In this document: positions 1 through 13,009 of the stretch, piece by piece | Layout of the letters: every line of letters starts with the position of its first letter | Numbering within the stretch: position 1 is the stretch's first letter | From: Brasenia schreberi | Taxonomy: Eukaryota > Streptophyta > Magnoliopsida > Nymphaeales > Cabombaceae | Length of the DNA stretch: 64,000 nucleotides | Assembly: GCA_036023115.1 (NCBI GenBank) | Contig: JAYKKT010000087.1 | Coordinates: forward strand, 13,123,864-13,187,863 | Direction: 5' to 3' | Program-made: the position numbers and the translations under genes | The notes under the pieces: model-generated | Databases searched by the model: none | Seen by the model: the letters and a program-made list of their open reading frames with translations, nothing else | Told to the model about the DNA's origin: nothing

Positions 1-696
1 TGGATTAAATATGCTCTCCTGAGTTACCATTATGATCCACAAGTTTCAATGCCGGAGCTTTCTTCAATCTCGCTGTACACACCCAGGCTGGTTGAGGTAG
101 TGAAAGAAAGGCCCAAGTGGAATCCAACGGAGTTCTTCAAGAAGATACACCCAAATACACCGTATTTGCATCAATTGCCATGCAGCTGGGGTGCCTTGTT
201 CTTCCCAAAGCATTGGAGGGAGTTCTATACGTACATGCACATGCGGTTTACCGAGGACGCGAAGCAGAACCCTGTTCAGATTCCAAGGTCTCGAACAAAC
301 GGCTGGCAAGCTTCATGGAAAAAATTCTTAATTGATATGATGTATCTGAGAGGCTATGTGAGTTTGTATCCAAATTTTCCAGACCAGACAAGCTTCTCCA
401 CCAATCACATGGAGGTCGGCACGCACATAAACGCAAAAGAGAACGTGCTTCAGCATAAGAAGGAAGACTTTGAGGTGCCATTATTGCAGCGCGACTTCAC
501 CGAGCTGTTGCCTGCTGGAAAGATGCCTCCGGCATCCAAACTACCGGTGCTCAACCTGTTCAACCAACCACTATCCTTCAAGGGCCTTAAGGCTGCCGGA
601 GCAAGGCTTGGACAGGATGTGCTGGATTGCGGTCCAGCAGAGATTGTGGCGGTTGATCATGAGACGGGCATGCCGCTGCGATGTGCAAAGTTCTAA
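1..696 (+). CDS. KOB1: KOBITO1-like glycosyltransferase-like protein, C-terminal exon (partial)
   Basis: The reading frame is open from base 1 (first codons W-I-K-Y-A-L-L) to a TAA at 694-696, so this is the last exon of a gene that starts outside the window. The 231 residues read like the C-terminal part of the plant KOBITO1/ELD1/ABI8 family: NTPYLHQLPCSWGA, then FPKHWREF, then MMYLRGYVSLYPNFPDQ and FSTNHMEVG, closing on an AVDHETG-type tail. Family members are type II membrane proteins needed for cellulose deposition and cell elongation, and their enzymatic activity is not firmly established. The assignment comes from remembered family motifs, so a sister glycosyltransferase-like family remains possible. 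The internal ATG at 49 is not the start. Confidence 0.65.
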   Translation, partial: WIKYALLSYHYDPQVSMPELSSISLYTPRLVEVVKERPKWNPTEFFKKIHPNTPYLHQLPCSWGALFFPKHWREFYTYMHMRFTEDAKQNPVQIPRSRTNGWQASWKKFLIDMMYLRGYVSLYPNFPDQTSFSTNHMEVGTHINAKENVLQHKKEDFEVPLLQRDFTELLPAGKMPPASKLPVLNLFNQPLSFKGLKAAGARLGQDVLDCGPAEIVAVDHETGMPLRCAKF

Positions 697-2559
697 TGAT
701 AATACGTATAATACATATATAGGGTATAGACTATATACACACATACAAATTTCTCTCTCCAGTTTCTGCTCGGAATTGTGATCGCAGGGGAGAAGAAGAG
801 GCGGAGGCCCGCCCTTTCAATTCTTTCTGTCTTTCAATTATATCATATTATGTAATTTGTTTTGACAAACTCAGCGTACAGCTAGGGGATGAAACCCTTT
901 TCCTTCTAGTTCTCTTATTCATAATTTCCTGACACTTTAATTGGAGTTTGAGGGTTATTAGGATCGAGCACTCCATTGTCTTGGGACCGCCAAAAAATAA
1001 AGGTGGTTGATTTCATTTGTGTAGCCTAAATTGTCTCTCTCTCTCTCTCTCAATTGACAAACATGCATCTCCTGTCCCTCAAAAAAAAGAGGAAGAAGCA
1101 GAAAGCATTTCCGCATTCTTCAGCATCAAACTCCTAACATATAATGCTGGAGCTAGTAGAGATGTTGAGAGAAGCCGTTGAGCAGTACTTTCAGAACAAG
1201 GGCCGTTTGCGTGGAAGTTTCAGACCGTTCTGTTTTTGTTTTGTTTTTTTTATTTGTTCCTCATCTTTTGAGATAAAGATAGGACCTAGTAGAGCTACGC
1301 GATAGCCCGCTCTCTCATACCAGGACATAGTAAAGTTCATGCTTCAATCAATTGCAATATTACCAAATTGGTCAACTACAGCGCCACGCGAATTGTCTCG
1401 GAATGAACGACAACATACATTTATCAAGAAAATTGATCACCAAAGCGAACAGCGGTACCGAAAGCAAGCGTTGAAGTCGTCCATTTATTTGTGTAGGGAG
1501 CTTCTTTACATATTTACATCAAACAGTTGGCCCCCTCAACGCAAAACCGGTGAACGACTCAGTGATACACAGGCAACGGAAGCGGTCACTTTTATTTCAA
1601 CAGCACTCAACTTCCTCATCGTACTTATTCTTAAACACAATAATAAACTACGATCAGGTTTAATCACATATCTACATAAACCTTCACGAGAATAATCGCA
1701 ATCCCACTAACAATCCAAGCAATTTAGACCGACGCTCAGCCTTCCTTAAATCTCAAGTGCACCTTCTTGCACCATCATCAACCAATTAAGGCCAGGCTGC
1801 AACAGAAAGCCGCAGCAGCAGTCCTGCTGAAAACAAAGAAGCTCGGCTGTGCTGGTCCGGCCGTTTCTAACGGCCTCCTGGAGAATGCATACGCGAGATG
1901 AAGAGGGAAACTCTCGCCTTTTCACCTAAACAAAATACGACATATGAAAAAATGAGGGTTTGAGGCGAGTGGTATTTGTTTCCATTACTTGGAGAGAAGA
2001 ATGTCCAGTTGGGAGTTGCAGACGAAGGCCTGGAAGATGAAAGCCAAGACGCTTGCCTATAAATCAGATTATTCGACGGATACAAGCTTTAGATGCAGAT
2101 CGTTCTTCGCTTTCGACTAGACAGGTTCAGGTCAGTAGGAAATCCGGACATGAGCCCTTTGCCTAACTTTATAGAATTTTATCTTACTGAGGTATGTCTA
2201 CAAGAGTCGAATGCAAAAATACAGAAGCTAGGTAATAAATTACCTTCAGGCATCCATTCTTTTATGTTCTTCATTGTCTGTTGATCACTCGCCATCTCAA
2301 AAAACAAATCTTAAGCGTAATAAATAATTAAAGCAGATTAATATAGTCAAATCTGGCACTTGGTTGAGAGAGAGAGAGAGATTCAATTGTAACTGGGGAA
2401 ATATTCTTGTTTCATGAATAGAAGATCAAATAATGCAGCCAGGACGTTTTTGAAGTTCACAGTTTCTACACCTTTTATCAAATGGACCAAAGGCTATTAC
2501 CAGTATGGTATGGGCTTTCTGAACTTTTTTTTATGGTTTTAATCTTGCGCTTTTAGCAA
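697..2559. other. 3' UTR of the KOB1-like gene and intergenic DNA
   Basis: The first few hundred bases should hold the 3' UTR of the upstream gene. A short CT run lies at about 1033-1051 and GA at about 2367-2381. A 118-codon open frame at 1339-1695 has no recognisable domain and no supporting context, so it is not called. I see no RNA gene here. Confidence 0.5.
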
Positions 2560-4062
2560 AGTAATATTGGGATTTATTGTCAAAACCACATTCCCTTATG
2601 GATCAGCTACTGAAGGTAAGATACTTCCGCATGCAATCTTTGTTCAAGACAAGAATGGGACATGCACCTACTTATACATGGAGAGGTTTATGGAAGTCAA
2701 ATTGGATTTAAATAAAGGTGGTTATTGGCGTATTGGAAATGAAGAGAGTAAAAACTGAAGGGTGGTTACCGCTGCAGAACGGAATTAAGGTATGGAATAC
2801 CGATCCTTCTATTGGTCATAGTGAGACAGTTTTGATTCTTAATGAAAATGAAAACAAGGAGGTGGGAAAAGGGAAAAGTGTTTTCTTACCTTTTTAAAGC
2901 TCTACGAATTCAAGCTCTACCTTTATCACATCAACTAAAGGATATGTTTATTTGGGGCCTATCCGAAAGTGGTGATTTCGTTGTTAAAATAGCTTATTAT
3001 TTTGGTGAAAAAGTTGTTGGAAATCTGAAACAGGCTGCAGCACAAGTGATAGAGATGCGTGGGAGATGATCTTGCGTAGTGTTTGGAGGCCTCAAATTCC
3101 ACCATAAAACATAGCAGGTTTAATTGCTTCTATATAATATTTACCTTTCAACTTCAATGGTATCTTCTTATCATATAGAATATTTGATGCCTCTCTCCAT
3201 TTTAACAAATTGGCATTAATTTTGTGAATAATATCTTCATCACTTTTTCCATCACTTTGAAAAATTGACCTTAAGTATTTAAAACTTTTCTTATAAAAGA
3301 TGCAATATATCTCAATCTTAATTTTTATATCCTGTGAAGTACCCAAATGATCAAACTTACATTTCATATATTTTGTATTTGTTATACTAAGTAAGAAGCC
3401 TTTACTTTGTAACATTTCTCTCAGATAATTCAAATTTCCTATTGACTCTTTCGTAGGACTCATCTACTAACACAATGTGAGCTGCAAATAACATACACCA
3501 AAATACCTCATCTTAAATATGTTTTGAGGACATCATGAAGAGAAATTTTATTTGACTCACTGAAAATTGCATCTGTTTATCCCCCATAGAGGTCCTGGAG
3601 CTAATGGTTGTTATTATGTATGGGATTTGGATTGCTAGAAATGTCTTCTGTTTTCCCTGATATGAATTATCTGGTGAAGCGGTATTCATTGACGTTGCAG
3701 GATTGTAGAGATGATATTAAGACAGAAAAAGAGAAAGGAAAGCAGGTGAATGAACAAGGAAGTCATGGGTTTGATGGGTGGAGTCCACTTACTGTTGGCT
3801 TAGTTAAAGCAAACGCCGATGTTGTTAATGGATGCGAAATTGACCGATCTAATTTTGGTTTTGATTATTGAGGATTGTGTCAAATGGTCTGAAAATTTTG
3901 TCTGCTCTGTTTTTTCATTGTAAAACGAAAGCTGACACAGTTACTCATGAATTGGCAGTGTTAGCATTTCAGTTTTTCGGAGAGGGTGTGAATCGAAGAG
4001 GCCTCCTTATGAATGATATATATTTGTTTTCCCTCAAAAAAGAAGAAAATTTGTGGGCCTAA
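2560..4062 (+). mobile_element. L1-like LINE remnant (zf-RVT and RNase H region), interrupted
   Basis: Translated pieces match the region after the reverse transcriptase in plant L1-like LINEs. About 2765-3110 has the pattern W-N-T-D-P, then IWGLSESGDFVVK and a following W-R-P-Q-I-P-P. After an interruption, about 3590-4062 gives an I-W-I-A-R-N segment, a degenerate RNase H start (V-K-A-N-A-D) and a C-terminal THELA motif typical of the RNase H tail. Frames shift and stop repeatedly, so it is dead. The catalytic RT domain is not seen. The reverse-strand insert at 3092-3480 splits the two parts. Confidence 0.6.
3092..3480 (-). mobile_element. RTE-type LINE fragment (RT C-terminal part), inserted in the L1-like remnant
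   Basis: The reverse-strand frame 3463-3092 matches the region after the FADD motif of the full-length RTE LINE at 49795-53076 in this window. Shared blocks are KCKFDHLGTS, SIFQSDG, and LKLKGKYY with PAMFYG. It lacks both ends of the LINE, so it is a truncated or deleted copy. It lies where the L1-like frame breaks and resumes, so it inserted later. Confidence 0.75.
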
Positions 4063-6285
4063 AATTTGCGGGCATAACTAGGCTGTAACGCGTAATTTCT
4101 CACAATACTTGGGCTCAAACGGAGACTCAACTGGAACTTCTTTATTGTTTGTTTGTTTCCAAGTTGAAAAGCACTCGCATCAAGCCTAAGAAACTGATAA
4201 AAGCAATTCCTTTCTATTCAAAATGTGAAGCCTGATTTACTCTTTGATATTGATATCGGTCTCTACTTTTTTCATCTATGTCGCGTATTGTTGTAATTTT
4301 CACAATTGTTTGAAAGATGCCCTAGCTCCCGCTTGTAATTGGCGATTGATGGCAGAAGTCTCCTTCTCCAAATCTACGTAAATCTTGCCTCTTATCTCTT
4401 GTGATTGGATGATTATTTCTGGGTTTGTCCTTCAGTTTTAAGCGTCGATTACTAAGACTTTCATGGTGGCCATTACTTGCAATCACCACCTTCATGACCT
4501 GCCAACAACCGATTCAGATATTTAACTTGTAAGAAATCAACGACCATAACCAATGGGTGACGTTTTTTGCACTGTAAGGGTGCGTATGTGCGCACGCACG
4601 CGCGTGTGTGTGAGAGAGAGATGTTCCACTCCACCAAATACCTTTGAATCCCATAGGTTGGCGTGGTCGCATCGCTAGCTTGTTCTGTCGGAAATTCCAT
4701 GAGGTAATGATTTCCCTCCTATTCACCAACCTGACTTGGATCCGAAGTCTTCCCTTCTTAAACGCCCACAAGTATTACAAGCTTATAAGTACCTTTCCTC
4801 CCCCATTAATGCCTCAAACATCTTTTAGCTGTCAAAAAAGTTTTGTTTTTTTAATCGGATCTTTAGAAAAGATTCAGAAAATCCTCGATTTGGTTCAAAT
4901 CGGTATTTTATTTTTCGAAAAAACTGAAAACACATAAAGTAGGATGTGAATGAAAAGGAATACGAAAAATTGAGCCCATGCTTGCATTACGGACGGTTCA
5001 ATGAAGCAACACAATAATAGATCCTGGACATTGCCATATCCGGGATGCATTAAAATTAAATCCATCGGTTCCATTCTACTAACAGTAGAGATTTCAATAA
5101 GCAAACCGCATTTCCCTTATAACAACCAAATCTTGAATTAATGCTCAGAAAGGAAAAAAACTTCTGTGCTTAAAAGAAAATAATAGATTAATGTTTCGAT
5201 CCCACTGTAGTGTACTGTACTGAGGTCTCCTACCTGCCATGGCTGACCGACCTTTCTGGATAAATAAAAGAGGAGAAATGCAAAAGCAGATGTTTGGAGA
5301 AATAACGAAGAAATCTTAAATGCCCCTTCAATTTGCTTGCTGGTAGCATTGGTAGCTCCGCCTCATCGATGAGACGAAGAACACAAAATCCGTAGAGTAG
5401 ATGTCACGCTCATCCGCTGAATCTTTTTCCACAACCATGTTGGTGGATCGAGCTCAGTTGGGATGATACAAACGTGCAAAGTGAACAAAGAAGAAGAAGT
5501 TCTAAGCCCCCTCCCTATATACGACTTGATCAGGTTGTCGATAAAAGATGGGTTTGAAGCTTCAACTTCAAAGGACGGGTACTACAACCATTTAAAATCC
5601 ATTATTCCTAATTCAGGGGTTCAGAAGAGATAGTTGGTCACTAAAACATTTGACTTGACCCACCCACCTACCCTTGCCTCGTCGTGTTGGATGAAAGTCT
5701 CGTACATCGTAGATGGAGATAAGACGGTGTTGCACATCCCGGGGCCCTCATTCATCTCATTAATGAGAGCAGTTAGAAGGGCAGTGTCGTAAAGGAGCGG
5801 AGTCCGGATCCCACAAAACCGTGGAGAGGCCGGACGTAACTTAGAATAAAAGGCGCTGGGAATCAGAAGTCGATGGTGCCCAGAGTGAGTGAGCCATCGA
5901 CCCAGCCGGTTGAACGTCGTCTTCTTCCCCTGTGAGCGGAGGATTCATCATCTTTCTCAGTGAAACGCGAATGGCGCTCTCTTCTCCTCTTGTAAGTTAG
6001 TGTGTTCGAGCAACAAAGGAGCCGGTATCATAAGTAAGGTCAGGACTCCCTCTAATCTGCCTCATTCATTTTCTTTCTTTGAAAGTTGGATGAGCCCCGT
6101 CCCTAATATGTCTGAAAAAGAACCAATGAACTAAGTGATTATGGAGTTGGTTGGATGTTTTGGGAGAATCGCAATATCCATCGAGAGAATTTTCCAGATT
6201 CTTATTCTATCATGCTTGCATTGTCTGTCAGCCATATATATGTTAGATCAAGAGTTGGAGGAGGACAAGATTTGAGGAAAGGATC
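4063..6285. other. Intergenic region upstream of the UDP-xylose transporter gene
   Basis: No coding exon is convincing in this 2.2-kb stretch. It should contain the promoter and 5' UTR of the next gene. Alternating CG/TG/GA runs lie at about 4590-4620. Short open frames here lack domain signatures. No TATA box position could be fixed with confidence. Confidence 0.4.
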
Positions 6286-6706
6286 ATGGAGAGCAGTGGT
6301 TCCCGATTGGGTGTCATTGGAGCACTGGCGCTGTCCGTCGCTTCGTCGGTAGCAATAGTGATCTGCAACAAGGCCCTCATTAGCAACCTTGGCTTCCCCT
6401 TTGGTCTCTCTCTCTCTCTCTGGTATTACTACCATGAGCCACATAAGTTATTAATCATCCTGCTGCATGGTGGTTTTGTGTTGCAGCAACAACGTTGACA
6501 AGCTGGCATTTGATGGTGACGTTCGGGACACTTTACGTTGCTCAACGCTGCCGGCTGTTTGAGGCGAAGTCGGTGGATAGGAAAACGGTCCTCATTTTCG
6601 GCTTCATCAACGGAGTGTCCATCGGCTTTCTGAACCTTAGCCTTGGATTCAATTCAGTAGGCTTTTATCAGGTCATATGCCCAAATATTTATTTCTTCAC
6701 ATTATT

Positions 6707-6759
<53 letters not shown>

Positions 6760-9342
6760 CGGCGCCGCCATCATCACAACCTTTGAACTGAACTGGTTGT
6801 GCATACATGCATGTTTTTTAGTTTTTTCTTTTTCTTTTCCTTTTGGGGTCAGGACGAGGGGTTAAGCCCCACGATACATAATTACATTCGGAGACACACC
6901 TTTGGGCAAATGACAAACCCATTCTATCAGGATGCAAGGTATAACATAGAAATTGCAATCCGAGACGGCTCCAACATCTGGAGGTCTGGCGGCATATCCA
7001 CTTTCGCGACTAATTGTATATATGAAATACCAGATTAAGCATCTAAAACCTGAAGTGATACTTCAAACACATCTTGCGGCCGGGCCGGACTTGGTGTTAT
7101 GCTATTTGCAGTGGACTACTCTATTTTTCTAGAAAGAGGCCCAGATCATGATTGAATGCGAACCGCTGGACTCATCTGGCATGTATCGAAGTGATGTTTA
7201 CGGTTTCCCAATATCCATGAACAATTGTGAAGATGTTTTTAAAGCATTATCTCCCACCAAAAGAAAAGTTCGACAAAAATAAAGTCAACTGAATGACTTC
7301 AGGAGCAACTTGCTGCATTGCATTCACCATCTGCATACACCGAAGTACAACTATCTCCTTTCATAAGTTTTTCGTAGAGAAACCGACTTTCACGGATTTC
7401 GAACAACTCTACGTCAACTTTGACGTTGGTCCGCACATTTTGAAATGCGATCGAGCAAGTTCGATTTGATTGTTTACATTGTATCTGCCCGACGGTGAAC
7501 CGCAAGAATGGGAATTCATTTGATTTCACACGCTTTCTATCTCAAGATCAAATTAATGCGTATTATGTCTTTGAAGTGTGCATGAACCACAAAATCGAAT
7601 CCATGGATAAACTATCTTTCTGAATTCGTGCCAATTATGTGTGCCACCGTAGTAGCTAGTTTTCTTCTTTCCTTAGTTATGAGCTTGTTGCTGCGGATTT
7701 ACAGCTGAAAAAACAAACAAAAAGAAAGCGGGTTTTCGGATCTAAGATTATTTCTAAGGTTACAAAGCTAAAGCATAGGATGGGACTTCTACGGCCCCAA
7801 AAGGAGTACATTTCAAGTAAATATCAAACTGCTTTGTCTGGCACATAACTGCGTAGCTGCTGGCATAACGTACCATTGTGCTAAATATGTGCGTGTGTGT
7901 GTGTGCAAGCAAGCAAAGTAAATGATGAATTTCATTATGCCTGATCGCAGATGACAAAACTGGCTATCATCCCCTTCACTGTGTTGCTTGAGACTGTCTT
8001 CCTAAAGAAGCAATTTAGGTGAGCGTTCCGCTTCTCATGCCATGCATCATGTTCTGCCAATTTCGACAAATATTTCTGCACTGGATCATCAATTCAGACG
8101 GAACCAATGGGAAAAGAATATTATGTTCAGGCCGAGTCAGAGGCTTGTTCTTTTTCCTTGTTTCTGTTATTTGAAACATATCATTGATATTATATTTATG
8201 TGATTTCTAAGTTGCTTTTATCCAATTCTATGAAATATTATCTGAAGCATATAAAAGATCTAGATTTTGAGGCTGTCAAATTCCAAAACCAAGCACTCAA
8301 ATGCATAGCTTACTTCTTTAATTATTTTTCAGAAGTTAGAAATGTAGATGAAATCAAAACAGAATACTTTCCTAACATTTGGCACCCTCAGCATGATGGA
8401 CTGTAGTCTTTCCATTTTGTATATGACTTACGTGTTTTGGAGAAATGATTTTGATGGTTGAAGTGTCAGGTTTTCCTTTTAAAATGAACAATGCAATTAA
8501 TGAGAGGAAGGCGAACACTATTTTCCGAAGACACAAATTGATACGTCCACAAAACTAATTGAAATTGATGCAGATATTATGTAACACTTGAGAGCTTTAC
8601 TGGTTTTAGTTTGCGTGTTGACGAGCACGTGCACCATGAGTCATAGGGATTATAAAAATGGTGAGATCCGCTTAATTGGAAATGAGAGAAGTGAGAAGGA
8701 AGAACCTATTCCTTGAAAAAAGATCTACCCTCGTCTGGCCAAACAAGATACTTGAAAAAACAAAACCAAATAAAAATAATATCATGTTCAAACTTCCAAA
8801 ATATGCCTAAAAGATCTACCCTCGTCATAGGGAACAAGCGCTTTTTATAGACTGGTGCTGCTTAGGAAGGTAGCATCTGGCCGGTTTCGGAAATTCAACT
8901 AGTATTTTAAAGAACTAATGTATCGTGTAGAAAGCTAGTTGGCTCATGATATCGACGACTCATTGTTCTCCAAAATTTCGGTACTGAAAATATGTACATG
9001 ATCTTAACCAGTTAAAATCTGAGGGTGGTAAACTACTACAAGTAGTTGACCAAAGCACTAAACTAATGCAACCTTTGTTTGCAACATATATAACTGAGAC
9101 CCCTTTTATTTTTACCTCCAAGTTCCAACTAATCAAGTCTCGCAAGGGACAGCGAGAGTTATTAATTATGCCCGTAATCACTGGCTATTGATTATAATGT
9201 TGCAGCGAAAAAATAAAGTTTTCTCTCTTGGTTCTGCTTCTCGGTGTTGGGATTGCATCTGTTACTGACCTGCAGCTCAACCTTCTCGGTTGCGTTCTCT
9301 CAATATTCGCGATTGCGACCACCTGCGTGGGTCAAACTGTAA

Positions 9343-9374
<32 letters not shown>

Positions 9375-10066
9375 GCCCCGGGCACTCCTTTGGTTGTTGT
9401 TTAAGAAATATTATTTCTCTTTTTCTTTTTTCGGGCGAGGGCAGATGACCAACACCATACAGAAAAGGCTGAACGTTTCGTCCACACAATTGCTTTACCA
9501 ATCGGCTCCATTTCAGGCGGCTATCCTTATCGCTGCAGGTCCTTTTGTCGACGGATGCCTCACAAAACAGAGCGTGTTTGACTATAACTATTCCACTGTG
9601 GTTGTGGTATGTTATGTACTACTCATCATCCATGCACCATTTGCCACCAACCTTTGAATTTGGACCTGCGGCATGAATGCAATCATGTGTTTAGACTTTC
9701 CCAGAAGCAACACAATTGAATGATGAGAACTCGTGACGTGCAGGTATTCATCTGCCTGTCTTGCCTGATCGCCGTCTCGGTGAACTTCAGCACGTTCCTT
9801 GTGTTAGGGAAGACGTCGGCGGTAACGTACCAGGTGCTAGGCCACCTGAAGACATGCCTCATCCTCACCTTCGGCTACACGCTGCTGCATAATCCCTTCA
9901 CCTACAGAAACGTGTTGGGCATATTCACTGCCGTCATCGGTATGGCCATTTATTCTTACTTCTGCACTCACGACGACAACAACAAGAAGCTCATGACCAG
10001 CACAACAACCAAGCAGATCACCCCCCACGATCGAGATCCCATCATCCCGGCTTCCTCCATGCATGG

Positions 10067-10126
<60 letters not shown>

Positions 10127-10245
10127 CTAATGTTTGTACCTGTATATTTCTGTAGATTGAGAGCACAGAGAACGCCCCATTATTGATCAAAGTTAGCGTG
10201 TTGGAACGTCCGGGTGAATTACAAGGAATAGTTGAGGATAAATAA
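6286..10245 (+). CDS. UXT1: UDP-xylose transporter, UXT1-like (complete, 7 exons, 359 aa)
   Basis: Exons: 6286-6403, 6487-6671, 7951-8018, 9206-9338, 9445-9606, 9744-10067, 10156-10245 (stop TAA). Lengths sum to 1080 nt and every junction is GT-AG and in phase. The product is a multi-spanning carrier of the plant nucleotide-sugar/triose-phosphate transporter family. It matches the Golgi/ER UXT clade, which imports UDP-xylose for xyloglucan, xylan and glycoprotein synthesis. Recognisable blocks are VIGALALSVASSVAIVICNK, LTSWHLMVTFG, SVGFYQMTKLAIIPFTVLLE, TNTIQKRLNVSSTQLLYQSA and the C-terminal TYQVLGHLKTCL. Arabidopsis UXT1 is about 353 residues, so the length fits. The ATG at 6286 starts directly on the conserved N-terminus. 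Several introns carry CT microsatellites beside the donor (see findings). The last exon is the least certain because the cytosolic tail is poorly conserved. Confidence 0.93.
6711..6755 (+). repeat. (TC)n microsatellite in UXT intron 2
   Basis: About 45 bases of pure TC repeat start 40 nt after the exon 2 donor (GT at 6672). Confidence 0.95.
9343..9374 (+). repeat. (TC)n(AC)n microsatellite in UXT intron 4
   Basis: A TC run passes directly into an AC run, starting five bases after the exon 4 splice donor at 9339. Confidence 0.9.
10069..10123 (+). repeat. (TC)n microsatellite starting inside the intron 6 splice donor of UXT
   Basis: The repeat begins with the T of the donor GT (10068-10069) and runs about 55 bases. 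It is the longest CT tract of the gene. Confidence 0.95.
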
Positions 10246-11004
10246 TCCGGTTGGACGAATGCCTGGGCAATCTAATTGGACCAATGCCTGGCCTTACGAG
10301 AATCTTCACTAATTGGTTAAAATGGGGGGCTCATTTTGGTGCATACATGTGAATCTCTGATGCTTTGCTCATTTGTCTAGTTGATTTGGTTCAGGACTCT
10401 TTCCAATAAGTCTTCTATTGAGCAATGAAATTAATGTAAGGCCTAGTTTCGAGTTGTAATGGTGATACGCTTTGCAGGGGAACTACTGGCGTCAGTGTTT
10501 CTGGTTGTTCCTTTTGTCTTCACGTTTTTTACTTCTTCTTCAAGTTCTTTGAATAAGCAAATTCGAGATGTCTATCTCTAAACAGATTAATGTTTGCATG
10601 CATGTCAAAAACGGCAAATCATATGGCTTCAAGAAATCCATCCACAATCTTTAGTTTATCGAAAGATTGTTCAGATATCTTATCTGCAAGGGCTTCAAGT
10701 TCCGTGTTTATTGAGAAGGAAGTGCCAAGCATGCATGGATCGTAGTGGATACCGTTACCTGTAAACTAAGCTACTTTTCTACTATTCGCGCACCTCCAAT
10801 GAAGCAAACGGTCATTTTGACCATTCAATTTCACCCCATTTAGTATCCACAAACTCAATTTTATCCTCCCTGATTCTCTCTCGATGTAGCTTCTCTCCTG
10901 TACTCTTTCCTCTCTTGCCATCTTCTCCCAACAGTCTCTCGGCACTACACTATCATGCCATCCTCCTCCATGGTCTCTCTCTCTATAGCCATCCTCCTCC
11001 ATGA

Positions 11005-11092
<88 letters not shown>

Positions 11093-11223
11093 GAAAAGAA
11101 CAATGGTAGCCCAATTGCACCTCCTCCTAAGAGAAGAGGACTAGCCTCGCTGCATGGAAATGCAACTCCTTAAGATGGAAAAGGAGAGAGACAACCCAAC
11201 TTCTTCTTCTCCTAAGGAGAAAT
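10246..11223. other. 3' UTR of UXT and intergenic DNA with TC/TA microsatellite
   Basis: The first few hundred bases are the likely 3' UTR. A compound repeat fills about 11004-11089, TC passing into a long TA tract. It is preceded by a short direct repeat (CATCCTCCTCCATG at about 10960 and a near copy at about 10990). No gene is seen. Confidence 0.6.
11004..11089 (+). repeat. Compound (TC)n(TA)n microsatellite
   Basis: About 25 bases of TC are followed by about 60 bases of TA. Confidence 0.95.
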
Positions 11224-11539
11224 TGTAGAAGATCAATACACTCTCCTTAAGGGTTTTTACACGGATGAAAATCAATACACTCTCATGTTTTCTCTTTTCT
11301 ATGTTTATTTCACTGTGCTTATACGCTTGTAATGCCTACCTTTTATAGGCAGGTGCTCTCCTTTCATCCGTGTTTATCCTCCCGTGGCTTTCCTCATTCG
11401 AGAGTTCATCACGGAGCCATTACTGGAAATCCTCGTAATGGTCATCCATTTTAGATTTAGCCTTATCTCATTTAGGTAACAGATTGGATGATCAGTTCAA
11501 CCGTTACCTGAGTTGAGAATGGTCATTATCTTTGTAATA
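11224..11539 (-). repeat. 3' LTR of the reverse-strand copia element
   Basis: It begins TGTAGAAGATC and ends TTTGTAATA on the + strand, like the right LTR. It is about 100 bp shorter because of an internal deletion near its + strand start. A purine tract (AAGTGGGAAA read on the reverse strand) abuts it as the polypurine tract. Confidence 0.88.
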
Positions 11540-13009
11540 TTTCCCACTTGGCCATTTGAGCAAAGTGTATCAACATACTAGTTTTCCTCCCAATTTTCAG
11601 GGGTTGTACCTAGTTATGTCGATTCCTGATTACAATTGTAATCAAAACTTGTTGTGTGGTTATTTTTCTACACAACAAATCATCTATTGTATAGTTATTT
11701 ACCTATACAACAATCTATCCGTTATATGGTTATTTACCTATAAAACAATCAAACATATCTCAAACCCATGTTAGTAACATGTTTTGAGAAGAGATCCTCT
11801 GTAACGCCTTTTGTTAAGGGGTCTGCCGACATATCTTCTGTTGGCATGTATGAGATGAATATTTTCTTTCTTATAACCATATCATGAATGTAGTGGTATT
11901 TTACCATTATATGCTTGCTTTTCGAGCAATCCGCTCCACTCTTAATAAGAGTAATTGTTGCATTGTTATCACAATAGATAACTACTGGCTCGTCTGTTAT
12001 CTCCAACTTCAAATCTCGTATGAAGCGGCTTATCTAGACAACACTTGTTGCAGCCATACAGCAAGCCTGTTTCTTACATGCCCAAAAAAGAACACCATCT
12101 CCAAATAAAAATATTTATCCCGAGGTTGATTTGTTGTCATCTTTGCTCCCAACAAAGTCAGCACCTAAGTATTCTACCACTTTCAGTTCATCTACTTGAA
12201 AGCATAGTTTCAAGTCCTTTGTTCCTTTAAGATATCTTAGAATCCTTTTTATAGCTACCTAGTGCTGCCAACCAGGATTACTTTGATATCTACTAACAAG
12301 ACCAACATCAAAGTTGATATCAGGTCTTGTACACAACATAACATATATCAAGCTACCAATAGCTTATGCATAAGGAATATTAGGCTTATCGTCTTCTTCA
12401 CTGGGACAATCAACATACTTAATTTAACCTCTTTTGCAACAGGTGTATCTGTAGACTTGCATTCACCCATTTTAAACTTCTTGAGGATATAGTCAATATA
12501 TCTCTCCTGACTCAGGCATAAGAGTCTAGATCCTCTATCTCGAGAGATCTTTATACCCAGGATATAGGATGCTTCCCGATATCCTTCATTTCGAACTTCG
12601 AGTTCAACCATGACTTGGTTTTGACAATCATCTCATTGTCATTTCCAATCAATAATATGTCATCTACATACAATGACAAGATGACAAAGTGGCTTCCACT
12701 GTTCCAAACATATACACAATGATCAAGTTTGTTAGCCACAAACCCAAGTTCTATAATGGCATTTTAAAAAGTCAAATACCATTGGCGAGATGATTATTTC
12801 AGGCCATATTGAGATTTTTTCAACCTATATACTTTATCTTCTTGGCCTTCAACCACAAATCCTTTAGGTTGCTGCATGTATATGATTTATTCTAAATCTC
12901 TATTTAGAAAAGTTGTCTTTACATCTAATTGATGTAAATTCAAATTATAGTATGCAAATATTATCAGGATTATCCGTATGGATACAATTTCGCAACTGAG
13001 GAATATGTC

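Noticed and set aside
1339..1695. 118-codon open frame downstream of the KOB1-like gene
   Set aside because: No recognisable motif, no splice or promoter context and unremarkable composition; likely chance or repeat-derived.
9837..10190. 117-codon reverse-strand frame with an Arg-Glu repeat
   Set aside because: It is the complement of UXT exon 6 and its TC microsatellite; the Arg-Glu run is just GAGAGA translated.
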